In this document: positions 34,905 through 43,546 of the stretch, piece by piece
How positions within the stretch are numbered: position 1 is the stretch's first letter
Layout of the letters: every line of letters starts with the position of its first letter
Assembly: GCF_021341665.1 (NCBI RefSeq)
Contig: NZ_JAJTTH010000011.1
Location: forward strand, 165,932 to 229,931
DNA from: Pseudomonas sp. Au-Pse12
GTDB taxonomy: Bacteria > Pseudomonadota > Gammaproteobacteria > Pseudomonadales > Pseudomonadaceae
Direction: 5' to 3'
DNA length: 64,000 bases
The notes under the pieces: generated by a model
What the model was told of the DNA's origin: nothing
Seen by the model: only the letters and a program-made list of their open reading frames with translations
Databases searched by the model: none
Translations under genes and position numbers: made by a program

Positions 34905-35825
34905 ATGCGTTATCCCTCCATGACCGCCCTGCGCGCGCTGGACGCGGTGGCCCGCCTGGGCAGCGTCGCCGAAGCCGCCAATGAGCTGAACCTGACCCCC
35001 AGCGCCATCAGTCACCAGATCAAGAGCCTGGAACAGACCCTGGGTTTTGCCCTGACCGAACGCCAGGGGCGCAGCATCCGCATCACCTACCAGGGCGAGC
35101 GTTATGCCCGTGACATCCACCTGCTGCTGGCCAATATCCTCGAGGCCGGCCAGCGCTCAGACGGCCAGCAGGTCAGCGGACGGCTGTGCATCAGCAGCCC
35201 GCCGGGGTTCGCCACCTATTGGCTGTGCACCCATATCGCCGAGTTCCAGGCGCTGTATCCCCAGGTCGAATTGCAGCTGGTATCACCGCGTACCCCGGGC
35301 GATACCAGCGACAGCAGCGTTGACCTGTTCGTCGCCTACGGCATGGGCGACTGGCCCAACCAGCATGTGCAGAAGATCGTCTCCCTGCGCTATTTCCCGG
35401 TGTGCAGCCCGAGCCTGGTGAATGCCATGGGGGGCCTGAAGACCCTGGATGGCCTGGACCACGCCCTGCTGCTGCACATGATCGACTACTCCGACTGGCG
35501 GGTCTGGTTGGCGGCGGCCGGCGCGCCGAATGTCGATGTGCGCCGGGGCATCGTGTTCGCCGACGCGCACTTCGTGCAGTCGGCCTGCATCGCCGGCCAG
35601 GGTATTGCCATGGGCGACAACCTGATCAGCGGCGAGGCGCTGGCCAGGGGGCAACTGGTGCAGCCCTTCGGCACCGAGATCGAGTCCAACCGCGGCTACT
35701 ACCTGGTGGCCGATCTGCTCAAGGCCGAGCGCCCGGTGGTGCTGGCCTTCAGTGAGTGGGTCAAGTCGCAGTTGCAGGGCATCACCCGCTTGCATCCGGA
35801 GCCCCGGCGCAATGGCAAAGCGTGA
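34905..35825 (+). CDS. LysR-family regulator (GcvA-like)
   Basis: A 306-residue LTTR. The N-terminal winged HTH (about 8-65) reads LRALDAVARLGSVAEAANEL and LTPSAISHQIKSLE, close to GcvA/AmpR-type members; the rest is a periplasmic-binding-like effector domain. It sits between the divergent transporter-transaminase genes and the co-oriented decarboxylase gene, so it most likely controls both in response to the transported compound. ATG at 34905 is chosen because it leaves the usual short N-terminus. Confidence 0.88.
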   Translation: MRYPSMTALRALDAVARLGSVAEAANELNLTPSAISHQIKSLEQTLGFALTERQGRSIRITYQGERYARDIHLLLANILEAGQRSDGQQVSGRLCISSPPGFATYWLCTHIAEFQALYPQVELQLVSPRTPGDTSDSSVDLFVAYGMGDWPNQHVQKIVSLRYFPVCSPSLVNAMGGLKTLDGLDHALLLHMIDYSDWRVWLAAAGAPNVDVRRGIVFADAHFVQSACIAGQGIAMGDNLISGEALARGQLVQPFGTEIESNRGYYLVADLLKAERPVVLAFSEWVKSQLQGITRLHPEPRRNGKA

Positions 35826-35948
35826 ATTTTATTGAGCAATCGCGGCGATTTTTTTCGATTGTTGGCCCTTGGGTACAGCGACTAATGTCCCTCGACATCA
35901 GCCGGGCGCAGGGTGTCGCCCGCACATAAGAACAAGAGGAAGTAGTCG

Positions 35949-37562
35949 ATGACCACCTGTGCGCAGTCCCTGGTTCGTTTGCTGGAAGGTTATGGCGTGG
36001 ACACGGTGTTCGGGATTCCCGGCGTGCACACCGTCGAGCTCTATCGCGGCCTGCACGGCAGCCGCTTGCGCCACGTCAGCCCGCGGCACGAACAGGGCGC
36101 CGGGTTCATGGCCGACGGTTATGCCCGGGCCAGCGGCAAGCCCGGGGTGTGCTTCATCATCACCGGCCCGGGGATGACCAACATCCTCACTGCCATGGGC
36201 CAGGCCTACGCCGATTCGGTGCCGATGCTGGTGATTTCCACGGTCAACCGTCGCGAGCACCTGCGCCTGGGTCATGGCCACCTGCATGAGTTGCCGGATC
36301 AGCGCGCGATGGTCGCCGGAGTCTGTGCCTTCAGCCACACCCTGCAATCGCCAGCGGAACTGCCGGAGCTGCTGGCCCGGGCCTTTGCCGTGTTCAAGTG
36401 CGCGCGGCCGCGACCGGTGCATATCGAGATTCCCCTGGATGTGCTGGACATGCCCGCCACCGATCTCAACCTCATGCCTCGCAGCCTGCCCGGTGCGCCG
36501 GCGCCTGCCGGGGCTTCGATCGAAGCGGCGGTGGCCTTGCTCAATAGCGCTCACCGCCCGCTGATTCTTGCCGGCGGTGGAGCCCGGGGGTGCGCCGAGG
36601 TGCTGCGTCAACTGGCCGAGCGTCTGCAAGCGCCGGTGGCCCTGACCACCAATGCCCGTGGCTTGCTGCCTTGTGGTCACCCGTTGCTGCTCGACGGCGT
36701 GCAATCGTCGACCCATGGCCGGGCCCTGATCGACGAGGCGGATGTGGTGCTCGCCGTGGGCACCGAGCTGGGGGAAACCGACTACGACTTCTTTGGCCTC
36801 GGGCCCCTGCGTTTCAAGGGTTCGCTGATTCGCCTGGACATCGACCCGATGCAGGTCATGGGCGTGCAACGGGCCCATGTCGGTCTGGTTGGCGATGCTT
36901 TGGAAGGTTTGCAGGCCTTGCTGGGCAAGGTCACCCCAGGCAACTCCCGCGGGCGCTGGGCACTGGACAGCGTGCAACGGGTGAACCAGGCCGAACGCGC
37001 CGGCTGGTCGCCCAAGCAACAAGGCCTGCAAGGCTTGCTCGACTTGCTGCGGGACAACCTTGATGCGCCGATTCTGGTGGGCGACTCGACCCAGCCGGTG
37101 TATCAGGGCGCCAGTGGCTATCAGGCCCCGGCGCCGGCCAGCTGGTTCAACGCCGGCAGTGGCTACGGCACCCTGGGTTACGGTTTGCCGGCGGCCATGG
37201 GCGCCAAGCTGGCGCGGCCGGAGCGTCCGGTGGTGGCGCTGGTGGGCGACGGTGGCTTGCAGTTCACCAGCGGCGAGTTGATCGCGGCCAAGGAAGCGCA
37301 GATCGGCGTGATCCTGCTGGTGTGGAACAACCAGTGCTATGGCGAGATCCGCGACTACATGCAGGCCCGGGACATTGAGCCGCTGGGAGTGGACATCCTC
37401 ACCCCGGACTTCCAGGCCATGGCCCAGAGCTTCCATGTGCCGCACTACCGCGCCGACTCCCCGGCGCAGTTGCAAGACCTGTTGCAGACCCTGAAGGACA
37501 CCCGCCAGCCACTGATGATCGAGGTCGATGCCGGCGCCTATCTGGCGCTGGACCGAGCCTGA
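35949..37562 (+). CDS. ThDP-dependent decarboxylase, AruI-like (5-guanidino-2-oxopentanoate decarboxylase)
   Basis: A 537-residue acetolactate-synthase-like enzyme. The cofactor glutamate is Glu48 (SPRHEQGAGFMADGYAR) and the ThDP-Mg motif is GDGGLQFTSGEL to WNNQCYGE. The sequence resembles the group annotated as 5-guanidino-2-oxopentanoate (2-ketoarginine) decarboxylase, the AruI step of the arginine transaminase pathway, which yields 4-guanidinobutanal. The AruH-like transaminase and a basic-type amino acid importer nearby support this. Other 2-oxo acid decarboxylases are possible. AAGAGG precedes the ATG. Confidence 0.75.
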   Translation: MTTCAQSLVRLLEGYGVDTVFGIPGVHTVELYRGLHGSRLRHVSPRHEQGAGFMADGYARASGKPGVCFIITGPGMTNILTAMGQAYADSVPMLVISTVNRREHLRLGHGHLHELPDQRAMVAGVCAFSHTLQSPAELPELLARAFAVFKCARPRPVHIEIPLDVLDMPATDLNLMPRSLPGAPAPAGASIEAAVALLNSAHRPLILAGGGARGCAEVLRQLAERLQAPVALTTNARGLLPCGHPLLLDGVQSSTHGRALIDEADVVLAVGTELGETDYDFFGLGPLRFKGSLIRLDIDPMQVMGVQRAHVGLVGDALEGLQALLGKVTPGNSRGRWALDSVQRVNQAERAGWSPKQQGLQGLLDLLRDNLDAPILVGDSTQPVYQGASGYQAPAPASWFNAGSGYGTLGYGLPAAMGAKLARPERPVVALVGDGGLQFTSGELIAAKEAQIGVILLVWNNQCYGEIRDYMQARDIEPLGVDILTPDFQAMAQSFHVPHYRADSPAQLQDLLQTLKDTRQPLMIEVDAGAYLALDRA

Positions 37563-37650
37563 GCCTGCGCCAGGACGCGCTTTTGAGGATCCAGGTGGGT
37601 TACATTGGCGGCGCCCGCAAGGGCGCACCTTGCCACTTGAGGATTCAGGG

Positions 37651-38127
37651 ATGAATTGCATTTTCTGCCAGATTGCCGCGGGCACCTTGCCCGCCGCCTT
37701 GGTGTACCGCGATGAACACTGCATGGCCTTCATGGACGTGCACCCGCTGGGTGAAGGCCATGTGCTGCTGATTCCGCAGCAGCACGTAGAGAAGCTCGAA
37801 CAATTGCCCGGGTTTGTCCGCCATCACTTGTATCTGGTCTTCGATGGCCTGCTGGCCGCGCAACGGCGTGCCGGCTACGGCGTTGAAGGCAGCCACCTGT
37901 TGGTCAACGACGGCCGCGCCAGCAACCAGCACATTCCCCATGCCCACCTGCACCTGATCCCGCGCAAGCGTGGCGATACCCTTGGGTTTGCCGGGCGCCT
38001 GCTGCTGCATTTCACCGGGGTGTTCGGACGGCGGACGAAACTGCCGGTATTGCAGCAGCAGGCGGCGAGCATCGCCGAGCAGGTGCGGGTGCCCTGGGTC
38101 AGTGAAACCCCGGTGGGGGGCCGCTGA
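37651..38127 (+). CDS. HIT-family hydrolase
   Basis: A 158-residue histidine-triad protein with the catalytic HIPHAHLHLIP motif and the N-terminal CIFCQIAAG zinc-type pair. Members cleave nucleoside phosphoramidates or dinucleotides. The start ATG at 37651 places CIFCQI at the N-terminus; a hairpin GCGCCC-GCAA-GGGCGC (37611-37626) lies just upstream. One base separates it from the next gene. Confidence 0.9.
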   Translation: MNCIFCQIAAGTLPAALVYRDEHCMAFMDVHPLGEGHVLLIPQQHVEKLEQLPGFVRHHLYLVFDGLLAAQRRAGYGVEGSHLLVNDGRASNQHIPHAHLHLIPRKRGDTLGFAGRLLLHFTGVFGRRTKLPVLQQQAASIAEQVRVPWVSETPVGGR

Positions 38128-38128
38128 C

Positions 38129-38926
38129 ATGGATCGCAGCCGTGCGCTGGCGCTTGAATATGCGGAAACCCAATACCTGCGTGCCCGGGTTCAGGGCCTG
38201 GCGAGCTTGCCGGGCAATCCCTATCGGGCCAGCCTGCAGGGCGAGCCGGGGTGTGGCGCCTTCGTCGTCGGTGGCAATCCCAGCCCGATGATGAACCGGG
38301 TACATGGTGACTGGGCGCAGCAGGCCCGCTGCCTTGTCGAGCTGCTGCAGACCTGCGCGACCTACGCCCCGGCGATCGCCTTGATCGCTGAATCGGCCAA
38401 GGTGGCGAGCACCCTGGAACTTGAGGGGCAGCCGTTGCAGCGCCTCAAGGGCTGGACCCACGGGCAGCTGTTCGCTGCGGTGGGCGAGTTGGCGCCGCCG
38501 CCTTCGACGCTGGACATCGAGCCGGTGACGGCCTCGACCCTGGAAGGGTTCTGCGCGCTGCACGGTGAAAGTTTCAAAACACCTGCGGCGGCCCGACCGG
38601 TCAATCAGGCGGCCTTCGGCGGCCTGCTCAATGAGGGGCGTGGGCATTTGTACCTGTTGCGCGAGCAGGGCGTTGCAGTGGCCGGGGCGGCACTGTTCAT
38701 CGCCGACAACGGCGTGGCCTACCTGGGCACCGCCTTTACCACCCGGGCCGCCCGGGGCCAGGGCTATCACCGGGCCCTGATTGCCCATCGCTTACAGCAG
38801 GCCGCCGCCCTCGGCGCCCGGAGCGTGGCGGCCACCGCCCTGGTGAACTCGCAAAGCCGGCGCAACCTGGAGCATTGCGGCTTGCGCCTGTCCCACCTGC
38901 AAACCCTGTATCGGGCGGTGCCTTAG
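38129..38926 (+). CDS. GNAT-family N-acetyltransferase
   Basis: A 265-residue protein with a C-terminal GNAT domain (about 130-265), seen in TRAARGQGYHRALIAHRL and in NSQSRRNLEHCGLR. The first 120 residues are a separate domain without a recognised motif. Substrate unknown. It follows the HIT gene by one base and is presumably cotranscribed. Confidence 0.8.
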   Translation: MDRSRALALEYAETQYLRARVQGLASLPGNPYRASLQGEPGCGAFVVGGNPSPMMNRVHGDWAQQARCLVELLQTCATYAPAIALIAESAKVASTLELEGQPLQRLKGWTHGQLFAAVGELAPPPSTLDIEPVTASTLEGFCALHGESFKTPAAARPVNQAAFGGLLNEGRGHLYLLREQGVAVAGAALFIADNGVAYLGTAFTTRAARGQGYHRALIAHRLQQAAALGARSVAATALVNSQSRRNLEHCGLRLSHLQTLYRAVP

Positions 38927-38934
38927 CGCGGGTT

Positions 38935-39792
38935 CTATTGCGCTGTTGGCACCGGGTCGAAGCGGACCGAGTGCAGGATCGCGTCCAGGGTCGCGAAGTC
39001 CTGGAAGAACCCCACGCTGTCAGCCACCACCTGACGCCGACCACTGTCGAGCAACGCCATCAGGCAGGTGCCACCATAGGCGTGAAAGCCGGTTTCCTCA
39101 TCGCTGATGCCGCAGGTCTGATAGGCCCGTAATCCTTTCCAGCCGGGGCCTGAAATGTCCTGCACCGGGCTGGGTGCATCCCTTCCGGCACTGCGCATCC
39201 AGGCACCCTTTTCCTGATAGAAAAACAGCTCTTCGGCGGCCTGTTCCAGGCTGCCCTGCCGCAGGCACAGGTGCAGGGTGTATTCCTCCTGGGGGCGTTT
39301 TTTCGGGTGGTCCAGGGTGAGGCAGTTCTGCGCCTGGCTGAGCTTCCAGCCTTTGGGGTACTGCAGGCTGAATCCCTGGCCCTTGAAGCGTGGCGAATCC
39401 TTGGGCAATACCGGAATCTCGCCTTCCTCCCGCAAGGGTTCATACAGGCTGGGATCGCTGCGACAGGCGGACAGCGGGCGGGCCTTGGCCTTGTGCAACT
39501 GGTCGAGGCGATGGGTCTGTGGATCAGCACTGGCGCTGACGCAGGCACAGCCGTAGCCGTAGTGGTTGTTGGTGCGCACCCATTGCTGGTCGTTGAAGGT
39601 GGGCCAGTCGCCTTCGGCCTGATAACCGCCCTGGCTGGCAATTACCCAGACGCCGTCGCGGTCGGTCAGGGTGGCGTTGGCCGGTGTCGGGTTCTCGAAC
39701 CAGCCGCAACGGCGTTCGACCTTGGCCGGCGCCGCGAACGCGGGCAGGGCGAAAACGCTCAGAAGGGTGCAGAGCATGGCGCGCTGAAGCAT
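38935..39792 (-). CDS. Secreted DUF4087-domain protein
   Basis: A 285-residue periplasmic or secreted protein with a signal peptide ending FALPAFA-AP. The DUF4087 pattern CGWFENPTPANATLTDRDG lies right after it (mature residues about 10-28), and at least seven Cys are present, suggesting disulfides. Function unknown. ATG at 39792 follows AAGG by seven bases; the longer frame has no better site. It converges with the GNAT gene. Confidence 0.75.
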   Translation of the reverse strand: MLQRAMLCTLLSVFALPAFAAPAKVERRCGWFENPTPANATLTDRDGVWVIASQGGYQAEGDWPTFNDQQWVRTNNHYGYGCACVSASADPQTHRLDQLHKAKARPLSACRSDPSLYEPLREEGEIPVLPKDSPRFKGQGFSLQYPKGWKLSQAQNCLTLDHPKKRPQEEYTLHLCLRQGSLEQAAEELFFYQEKGAWMRSAGRDAPSPVQDISGPGWKGLRAYQTCGISDEETGFHAYGGTCLMALLDSGRRQVVADSVGFFQDFATLDAILHSVRFDPVPTAQ

Positions 39793-40021
39793 GGAGCATC
39801 CTTGTTCGAGGGGCAGGGCCGGGGACAATGGAGCGCTGCTTCGGGCGCGTCAAGTCGGGCAGAGGGGCCGTCGAGACTGCACCAGGCACTCGTCAGCGTC
39901 GCGGCAGCATGCCTGTTGCTGATTGGGTTAAGGCTTCGGCAAGCCAGGCCGAAACAGCGGCTGGGAAATGGCGTAATCTCGCGCCTGGCCAACGAGCCGT
40001 CCACCTGCCCTGGGGCCTGTC

Positions 40022-40726
40022 ATGCAACGGATGCTGTGCAGTGTTTTAAGCCTGACGATCATCCTCTCATCGTTGGGAGCTTGTACTACGGCGCCGGTCA
40101 GGCCGGCGGTCGAGGGCCCGCAGGTGTATGGCTACACCCTCAATCAGCCCTTGAGCCGCGAACAGGTGCAGCGGCTGACCGACACCGGCAAGCACTTTGT
40201 CGGGGCCATCAAGCTGTATCAGCAGGAATTGCCGGACGGCAGCCAGTTCGGTTTCTACACCGACTACCGGAACTGGCTGGATACGCTGGCCCGCACCAGC
40301 CGAGAGTTCCCTGCCGAGGGCGATTGCCAGGCGGCCCAGCAGGCGGACCAGATGCAGCTCACCACTCTGATCGATGACTTCAATGCCCGTCAGGCCCGCC
40401 CGGCGGGAGCGTTGCGTCAGGTGGGGGAGGTCTATGCCATCCAGGCGCTGGACGCCTGTCGGCGTGTCGGTGGCCAGGGGCCTGGAGCACAAGCCTTTCG
40501 CTACACCCTCTGGGCCACCCTGCAAACCGAAACGGCGGCCCATGAGCACGACTTTCTGCGCAAGGTCGAGGACCCGCATGCCCAGGCCCGGGGCATCGCG
40601 CAGGTGATGCTCCTGCTGCCCTTTGCCGCGCTGGCGGCGTTCATGGGGGGCGGCTGCACCGATTTTCAGTCGCAACCGGATGGCGACGGCTACTGCGCGC
40701 GCCAACGCGCCGGGGCAGGCAAATGA
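40022..40726 (+). CDS. Predicted lipoprotein, function unknown
   Basis: A 234-residue protein with a lipoprotein signal peptide; the lipobox SLGAC places the acylated Cys at residue 21. The mature part is Gln/Ala rich and helical, with a hydrophobic stretch near 195-211 (GIAQVMLLLPFAALAAFMGG). No known domain recognised. Confidence 0.7.
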   Translation: MQRMLCSVLSLTIILSSLGACTTAPVRPAVEGPQVYGYTLNQPLSREQVQRLTDTGKHFVGAIKLYQQELPDGSQFGFYTDYRNWLDTLARTSREFPAEGDCQAAQQADQMQLTTLIDDFNARQARPAGALRQVGEVYAIQALDACRRVGGQGPGAQAFRYTLWATLQTETAAHEHDFLRKVEDPHAQARGIAQVMLLLPFAALAAFMGGGCTDFQSQPDGDGYCARQRAGAGK

Positions 40727-40736
40727 AGCACCGGGG

Positions 40737-41363
40737 TCAATAGCGCCACTTGCGCACCAGGTCCTCGCCGTAGCGCTGGCTGATCAGTGCTTCGGCGCCG
40801 TCATCGTCGTCATGCACTTCCGCCAGGCACAGCAGCATCAGCGCATCCAGGTACTCCTCGGGCGAGTCGAAGAAGCGCGTCAGCGCTGTGCCTGTGTCGT
40901 GGTCGAAGTAGTAGACCGCGCCGCTTTCCCGGTGGAAGCAGAACAGGTTGCCGTTGCCCAGGTAGTCGCCGAAAGCGATCAACTGGTGTGCCAGCGCCAG
41001 GTCCAGATCGCTCTCGGGGATATCGATGATGCCGGGGTAGGCCTCCAGCAGTGGCTGAATGCAGATGTTTCCGGGCTCTACGCTGCAGAGGATTTCCGCC
41101 AGGGACAGCACCCCCAGTTGCTGGTGATAGTCACGCAGTGAAGGGGGCAGGCGGCAGCCCAGGCGCTGTTCCAGGGCCAGCAAGGTGTCCTCGCCAACCG
41201 GCGTCAGTTGCGGCTCGTTGACGTGGCCTTCCCAGAGCGCGCCGTAGGCGCCGATGACCACCAGGTACCAGCTCAGCCGCGCGGCCTGATCGGGCAGCTC
41301 CGGCCAGGCCAGGGGCGGGCAGCCGACGGGGGGCCATTGTTCGGGGATGGTTTGATCGGTCAT
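40737..41363 (-). CDS. SMI1/KNR4 (SUKH) family protein
   Basis: A 208-residue soluble acidic protein with the SUKH pattern ALEQRLGCRLPPSLRDYHQQ, LIAFGDYLGNGNLFCF and VYYFDHDTG. Many bacterial members are immunity proteins against contact-dependent or polymorphic toxins. No toxin gene is visible next to it, so it is either an orphan immunity protein or has another role. Confidence 0.75.
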   Translation of the reverse strand: MTDQTIPEQWPPVGCPPLAWPELPDQAARLSWYLVVIGAYGALWEGHVNEPQLTPVGEDTLLALEQRLGCRLPPSLRDYHQQLGVLSLAEILCSVEPGNICIQPLLEAYPGIIDIPESDLDLALAHQLIAFGDYLGNGNLFCFHRESGAVYYFDHDTGTALTRFFDSPEEYLDALMLLCLAEVHDDDDGAEALISQRYGEDLVRKWRY

Positions 41364-41515
41364 GGAGCGTCCTTGCGAGGGGGCGGGAAGGGGAAAGCTT
41401 TATCCATGGCTTGAACACATGGGTCAAGCCTGATGAGCGCTGCGGACATTGTTGGCGGCAAGGTCCGGATCTAGCCTGTGCTTTCGATCTTGAAGACATA
41501 AGGGAGGACCACCCA

Positions 41516-42346
41516 ATGACCTTGAAATCGGGAGCCATCGATGCCTGGGCACAACCGGCCAACGGCCGTGCCCGGGCGCTGTTACCGGAAGTCGCGCGGT
41601 TGTTCGAGAAGTCCGGGTCCGCGCATTGGCTGGACCAGGCCCTGAGCATTGAACACACCGTGGAACTGATGGACCAGGCAGGTGTGGAGAAACTCATGCT
41701 GTCGGCCTGGTGCCGGCCCGAGGGCTGGGTGTTCAGCAACGATGAGATTGCGGCTTATACCCGGGCCTTTCCCGAACGTTTCGTCGGCGTGGCCACGGTG
41801 GACCTGAGCCGGCCCATGGCGGCGGTGGCCGAGTTGGAGCGGGCCGTCAAGGAACTGGGCTGCAAGGCTCTGCGCATCGTGCCCTGGTTGTGGAAGCTGC
41901 CACCCAATCACCGCCTTTATTACCCGCTGTATGTGAAGTGCATCGAGTTGGGTATTCCCTTTTGTACCCAGGTTGGTCATACCGGGCCGCTGATGCCGTC
42001 GGAAACCGGGCGGCCCGTGCCTTACCTGGACGAGGTGGCCCTGGATTTTCCCGAACTGGTGATCGTTGGCGGGCACATCGGGCATCCCTGGACCGACGAG
42101 ATGATTGGCCTGGCCTGGAAGCACGACAACATCCACATCGATACCTCCGCCTACCTGCCGGCCTATTACCCCCCGCAGTTGCTGCATTTCATGCGCACTT
42201 ACGGCCAGGACAAGGTGCTGTTCGGCAGCAACTTCCCCCAGCTATCACTGAAAAAATGCCTGGAACAGGTACATGCCCTGGAACTTCCGTCAGCCATTGC
42301 GGACAAATTCCTCCAGGGCAATGCCCGTCGGGTATTCGGTTTGTAA
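41516..42346 (+). CDS. Amidohydrolase_2-like TIM-barrel protein lacking key metal ligands
   Basis: A 276-residue protein of the amidohydrolase_2 fold. His155 (QVGHTG) and the GGHIGHPW block are kept, but the usual first motif DxHxH reads DAWAQ (residues 9-13) and the end motif GSDFP reads GSNFP (Asn239). It may bind metal differently or be catalytically altered. ATG at 41516 follows GGGAGG. It is monocistronic, with a terminator after it. Confidence 0.75.
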   Translation: MTLKSGAIDAWAQPANGRARALLPEVARLFEKSGSAHWLDQALSIEHTVELMDQAGVEKLMLSAWCRPEGWVFSNDEIAAYTRAFPERFVGVATVDLSRPMAAVAELERAVKELGCKALRIVPWLWKLPPNHRLYYPLYVKCIELGIPFCTQVGHTGPLMPSETGRPVPYLDEVALDFPELVIVGGHIGHPWTDEMIGLAWKHDNIHIDTSAYLPAYYPPQLLHFMRTYGQDKVLFGSNFPQLSLKKCLEQVHALELPSAIADKFLQGNARRVFGL

Positions 42347-42391
42347 GCGTCGGCAATAGGCGCTCACCCGCCTGGCCCGGGCGCCTGAACG

Positions 42392-42432
42392 CCGCTGCCA
42401 GATTGCGCTTGCCGCGCGGTAGCGGTTTTTTT
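42392..42432 (+). terminator. Rho-independent terminator after the amidohydrolase_2 gene
   Basis: CCGCTGCC pairs with GGTAGCGG (one G-U), a looped region lies between and seven T follow, 46 bases after the stop. Confidence 0.7.
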
Positions 42433-42492
42433 GGTCGGAGGTTTCTTGCTATCGTGGCCTCCCTCTTTCACGGACGAATATCGAGACAGCCC

Positions 42493-42933
42493 ATGGCTAA
42501 CTCCACCCCGTCACGCCTCGGCAAGATCCTGCAGGGGCTGCTGTTTGTTCTGATCGGCATCGGCCTGTTGGTCATCGCCGGTAACCTCACCCTTGAACGT
42601 CGCGAATTCATCGCCAGTGCCCAGACCGCCGACGGTGTCGTCAGCGATTTGAATGCCGGTGGTTCGCACCCCGAGATTGCTTTTACCACCGGCAGCGGTG
42701 AGAAAATTTCCTACCCCCAAGGCGGCTTTATCTTCGGTTACCAGAAGGATCAGCCGGTGCGGGTGTACTACCAACCCGAGCGGCCGGCCAATAGCGCGGT
42801 CATCGATGACCCCGCGGCACTCTGGGGCACTCCCGGTGTGCTGGGCCTGATCGGTTTGGTATTTACCCTGGCCGGCCTGGTGGGTGTCATCAGCCAGCGC
42901 GGACGAGCCACACAAAGAGCAAAAGGACTTTGA
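42493..42933 (+). CDS. DUF3592-like membrane protein
   Basis: A 146-residue protein with TM helices at about 13-31 and 117-136 and an extracytoplasmic domain between them (TADGVVSDLNAGGSHPEIAFTT, VYYQPERPANSAVID), the layout of DUF3592. Function unknown. It is followed after four bases by a gene of unknown function, so the two form a unit. Confidence 0.7.
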   Translation: MANSTPSRLGKILQGLLFVLIGIGLLVIAGNLTLERREFIASAQTADGVVSDLNAGGSHPEIAFTTGSGEKISYPQGGFIFGYQKDQPVRVYYQPERPANSAVIDDPAALWGTPGVLGLIGLVFTLAGLVGVISQRGRATQRAKGL

Positions 42934-42937
42934 CCCC

Positions 42938-43522
42938 ATGAACCTCAGCATTCCGATTCCGGTCAACGAAAGTAAATGGCTGTACCAGACCGCCAGCGGC
43001 GGCGGCCTGACCATCGCCCTCGTGGCCGGTGGTGGTGGATCGATCACCCTGCGTTCGCCCCAGGGCAAGGACGTCAGCTATCGCTACGGCGGTCTGGGGG
43101 TGGGCGCCGGCTTTGGTGGGCGCCTGCCGCGTTTTGGCAAGGTCAATATCCAGGTCAAGGGCAAGAGCGTCAGTGGTGCCGGTGCGGCGGAGGCTTTTCC
43201 CAGCACCGGCAAGGTCTTTGTCAGCGATGCCCTTCGCAGCCGGGACTTGACCGAGGACGACATCACCGGGCCTTGCTTCTATACCGAAGTCGGTGGCGGA
43301 CTGGTGGTGGGCGGTTCGGCCACGGCCCTGCTGTTCGGCCTGGACCCCAAGCTACTGGCCCTGGCCGTCGTTTTGGGAAGCAACCCGGCGACCATGATGG
43401 CTTCGATCAAGGTCAACGAGCAGCTGCTGCGTTCGGCCAAGGGCGCCGTGGTCATGGCGGGCATGAACGTCGGACCACAGGCCGGTGGCGGCATTGCCAC
43501 CTACATGGGCTACCTGTTCTAG
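42938..43522 (+). CDS. Glycine-rich protein of unknown function
   Basis: A 194-residue protein without a signal peptide and rich in Gly, Val and Ala (SGGGLTIALVAGGGGSITLR, RYGGLGVGAGFGGRLPRFGK). Weakly hydrophobic stretches near 125-150 could insert into a membrane or pack as beta structure. I do not recognise a family. ATG at 42938 follows AAAGGAC and lies four bases after the DUF3592 gene. Confidence 0.6.
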   Translation: MNLSIPIPVNESKWLYQTASGGGLTIALVAGGGGSITLRSPQGKDVSYRYGGLGVGAGFGGRLPRFGKVNIQVKGKSVSGAGAAEAFPSTGKVFVSDALRSRDLTEDDITGPCFYTEVGGGLVVGGSATALLFGLDPKLLALAVVLGSNPATMMASIKVNEQLLRSAKGAVVMAGMNVGPQAGGGIATYMGYLF

Positions 43523-43546
43523 CCTCGCCCTGAGGCGCGCCGGGAG

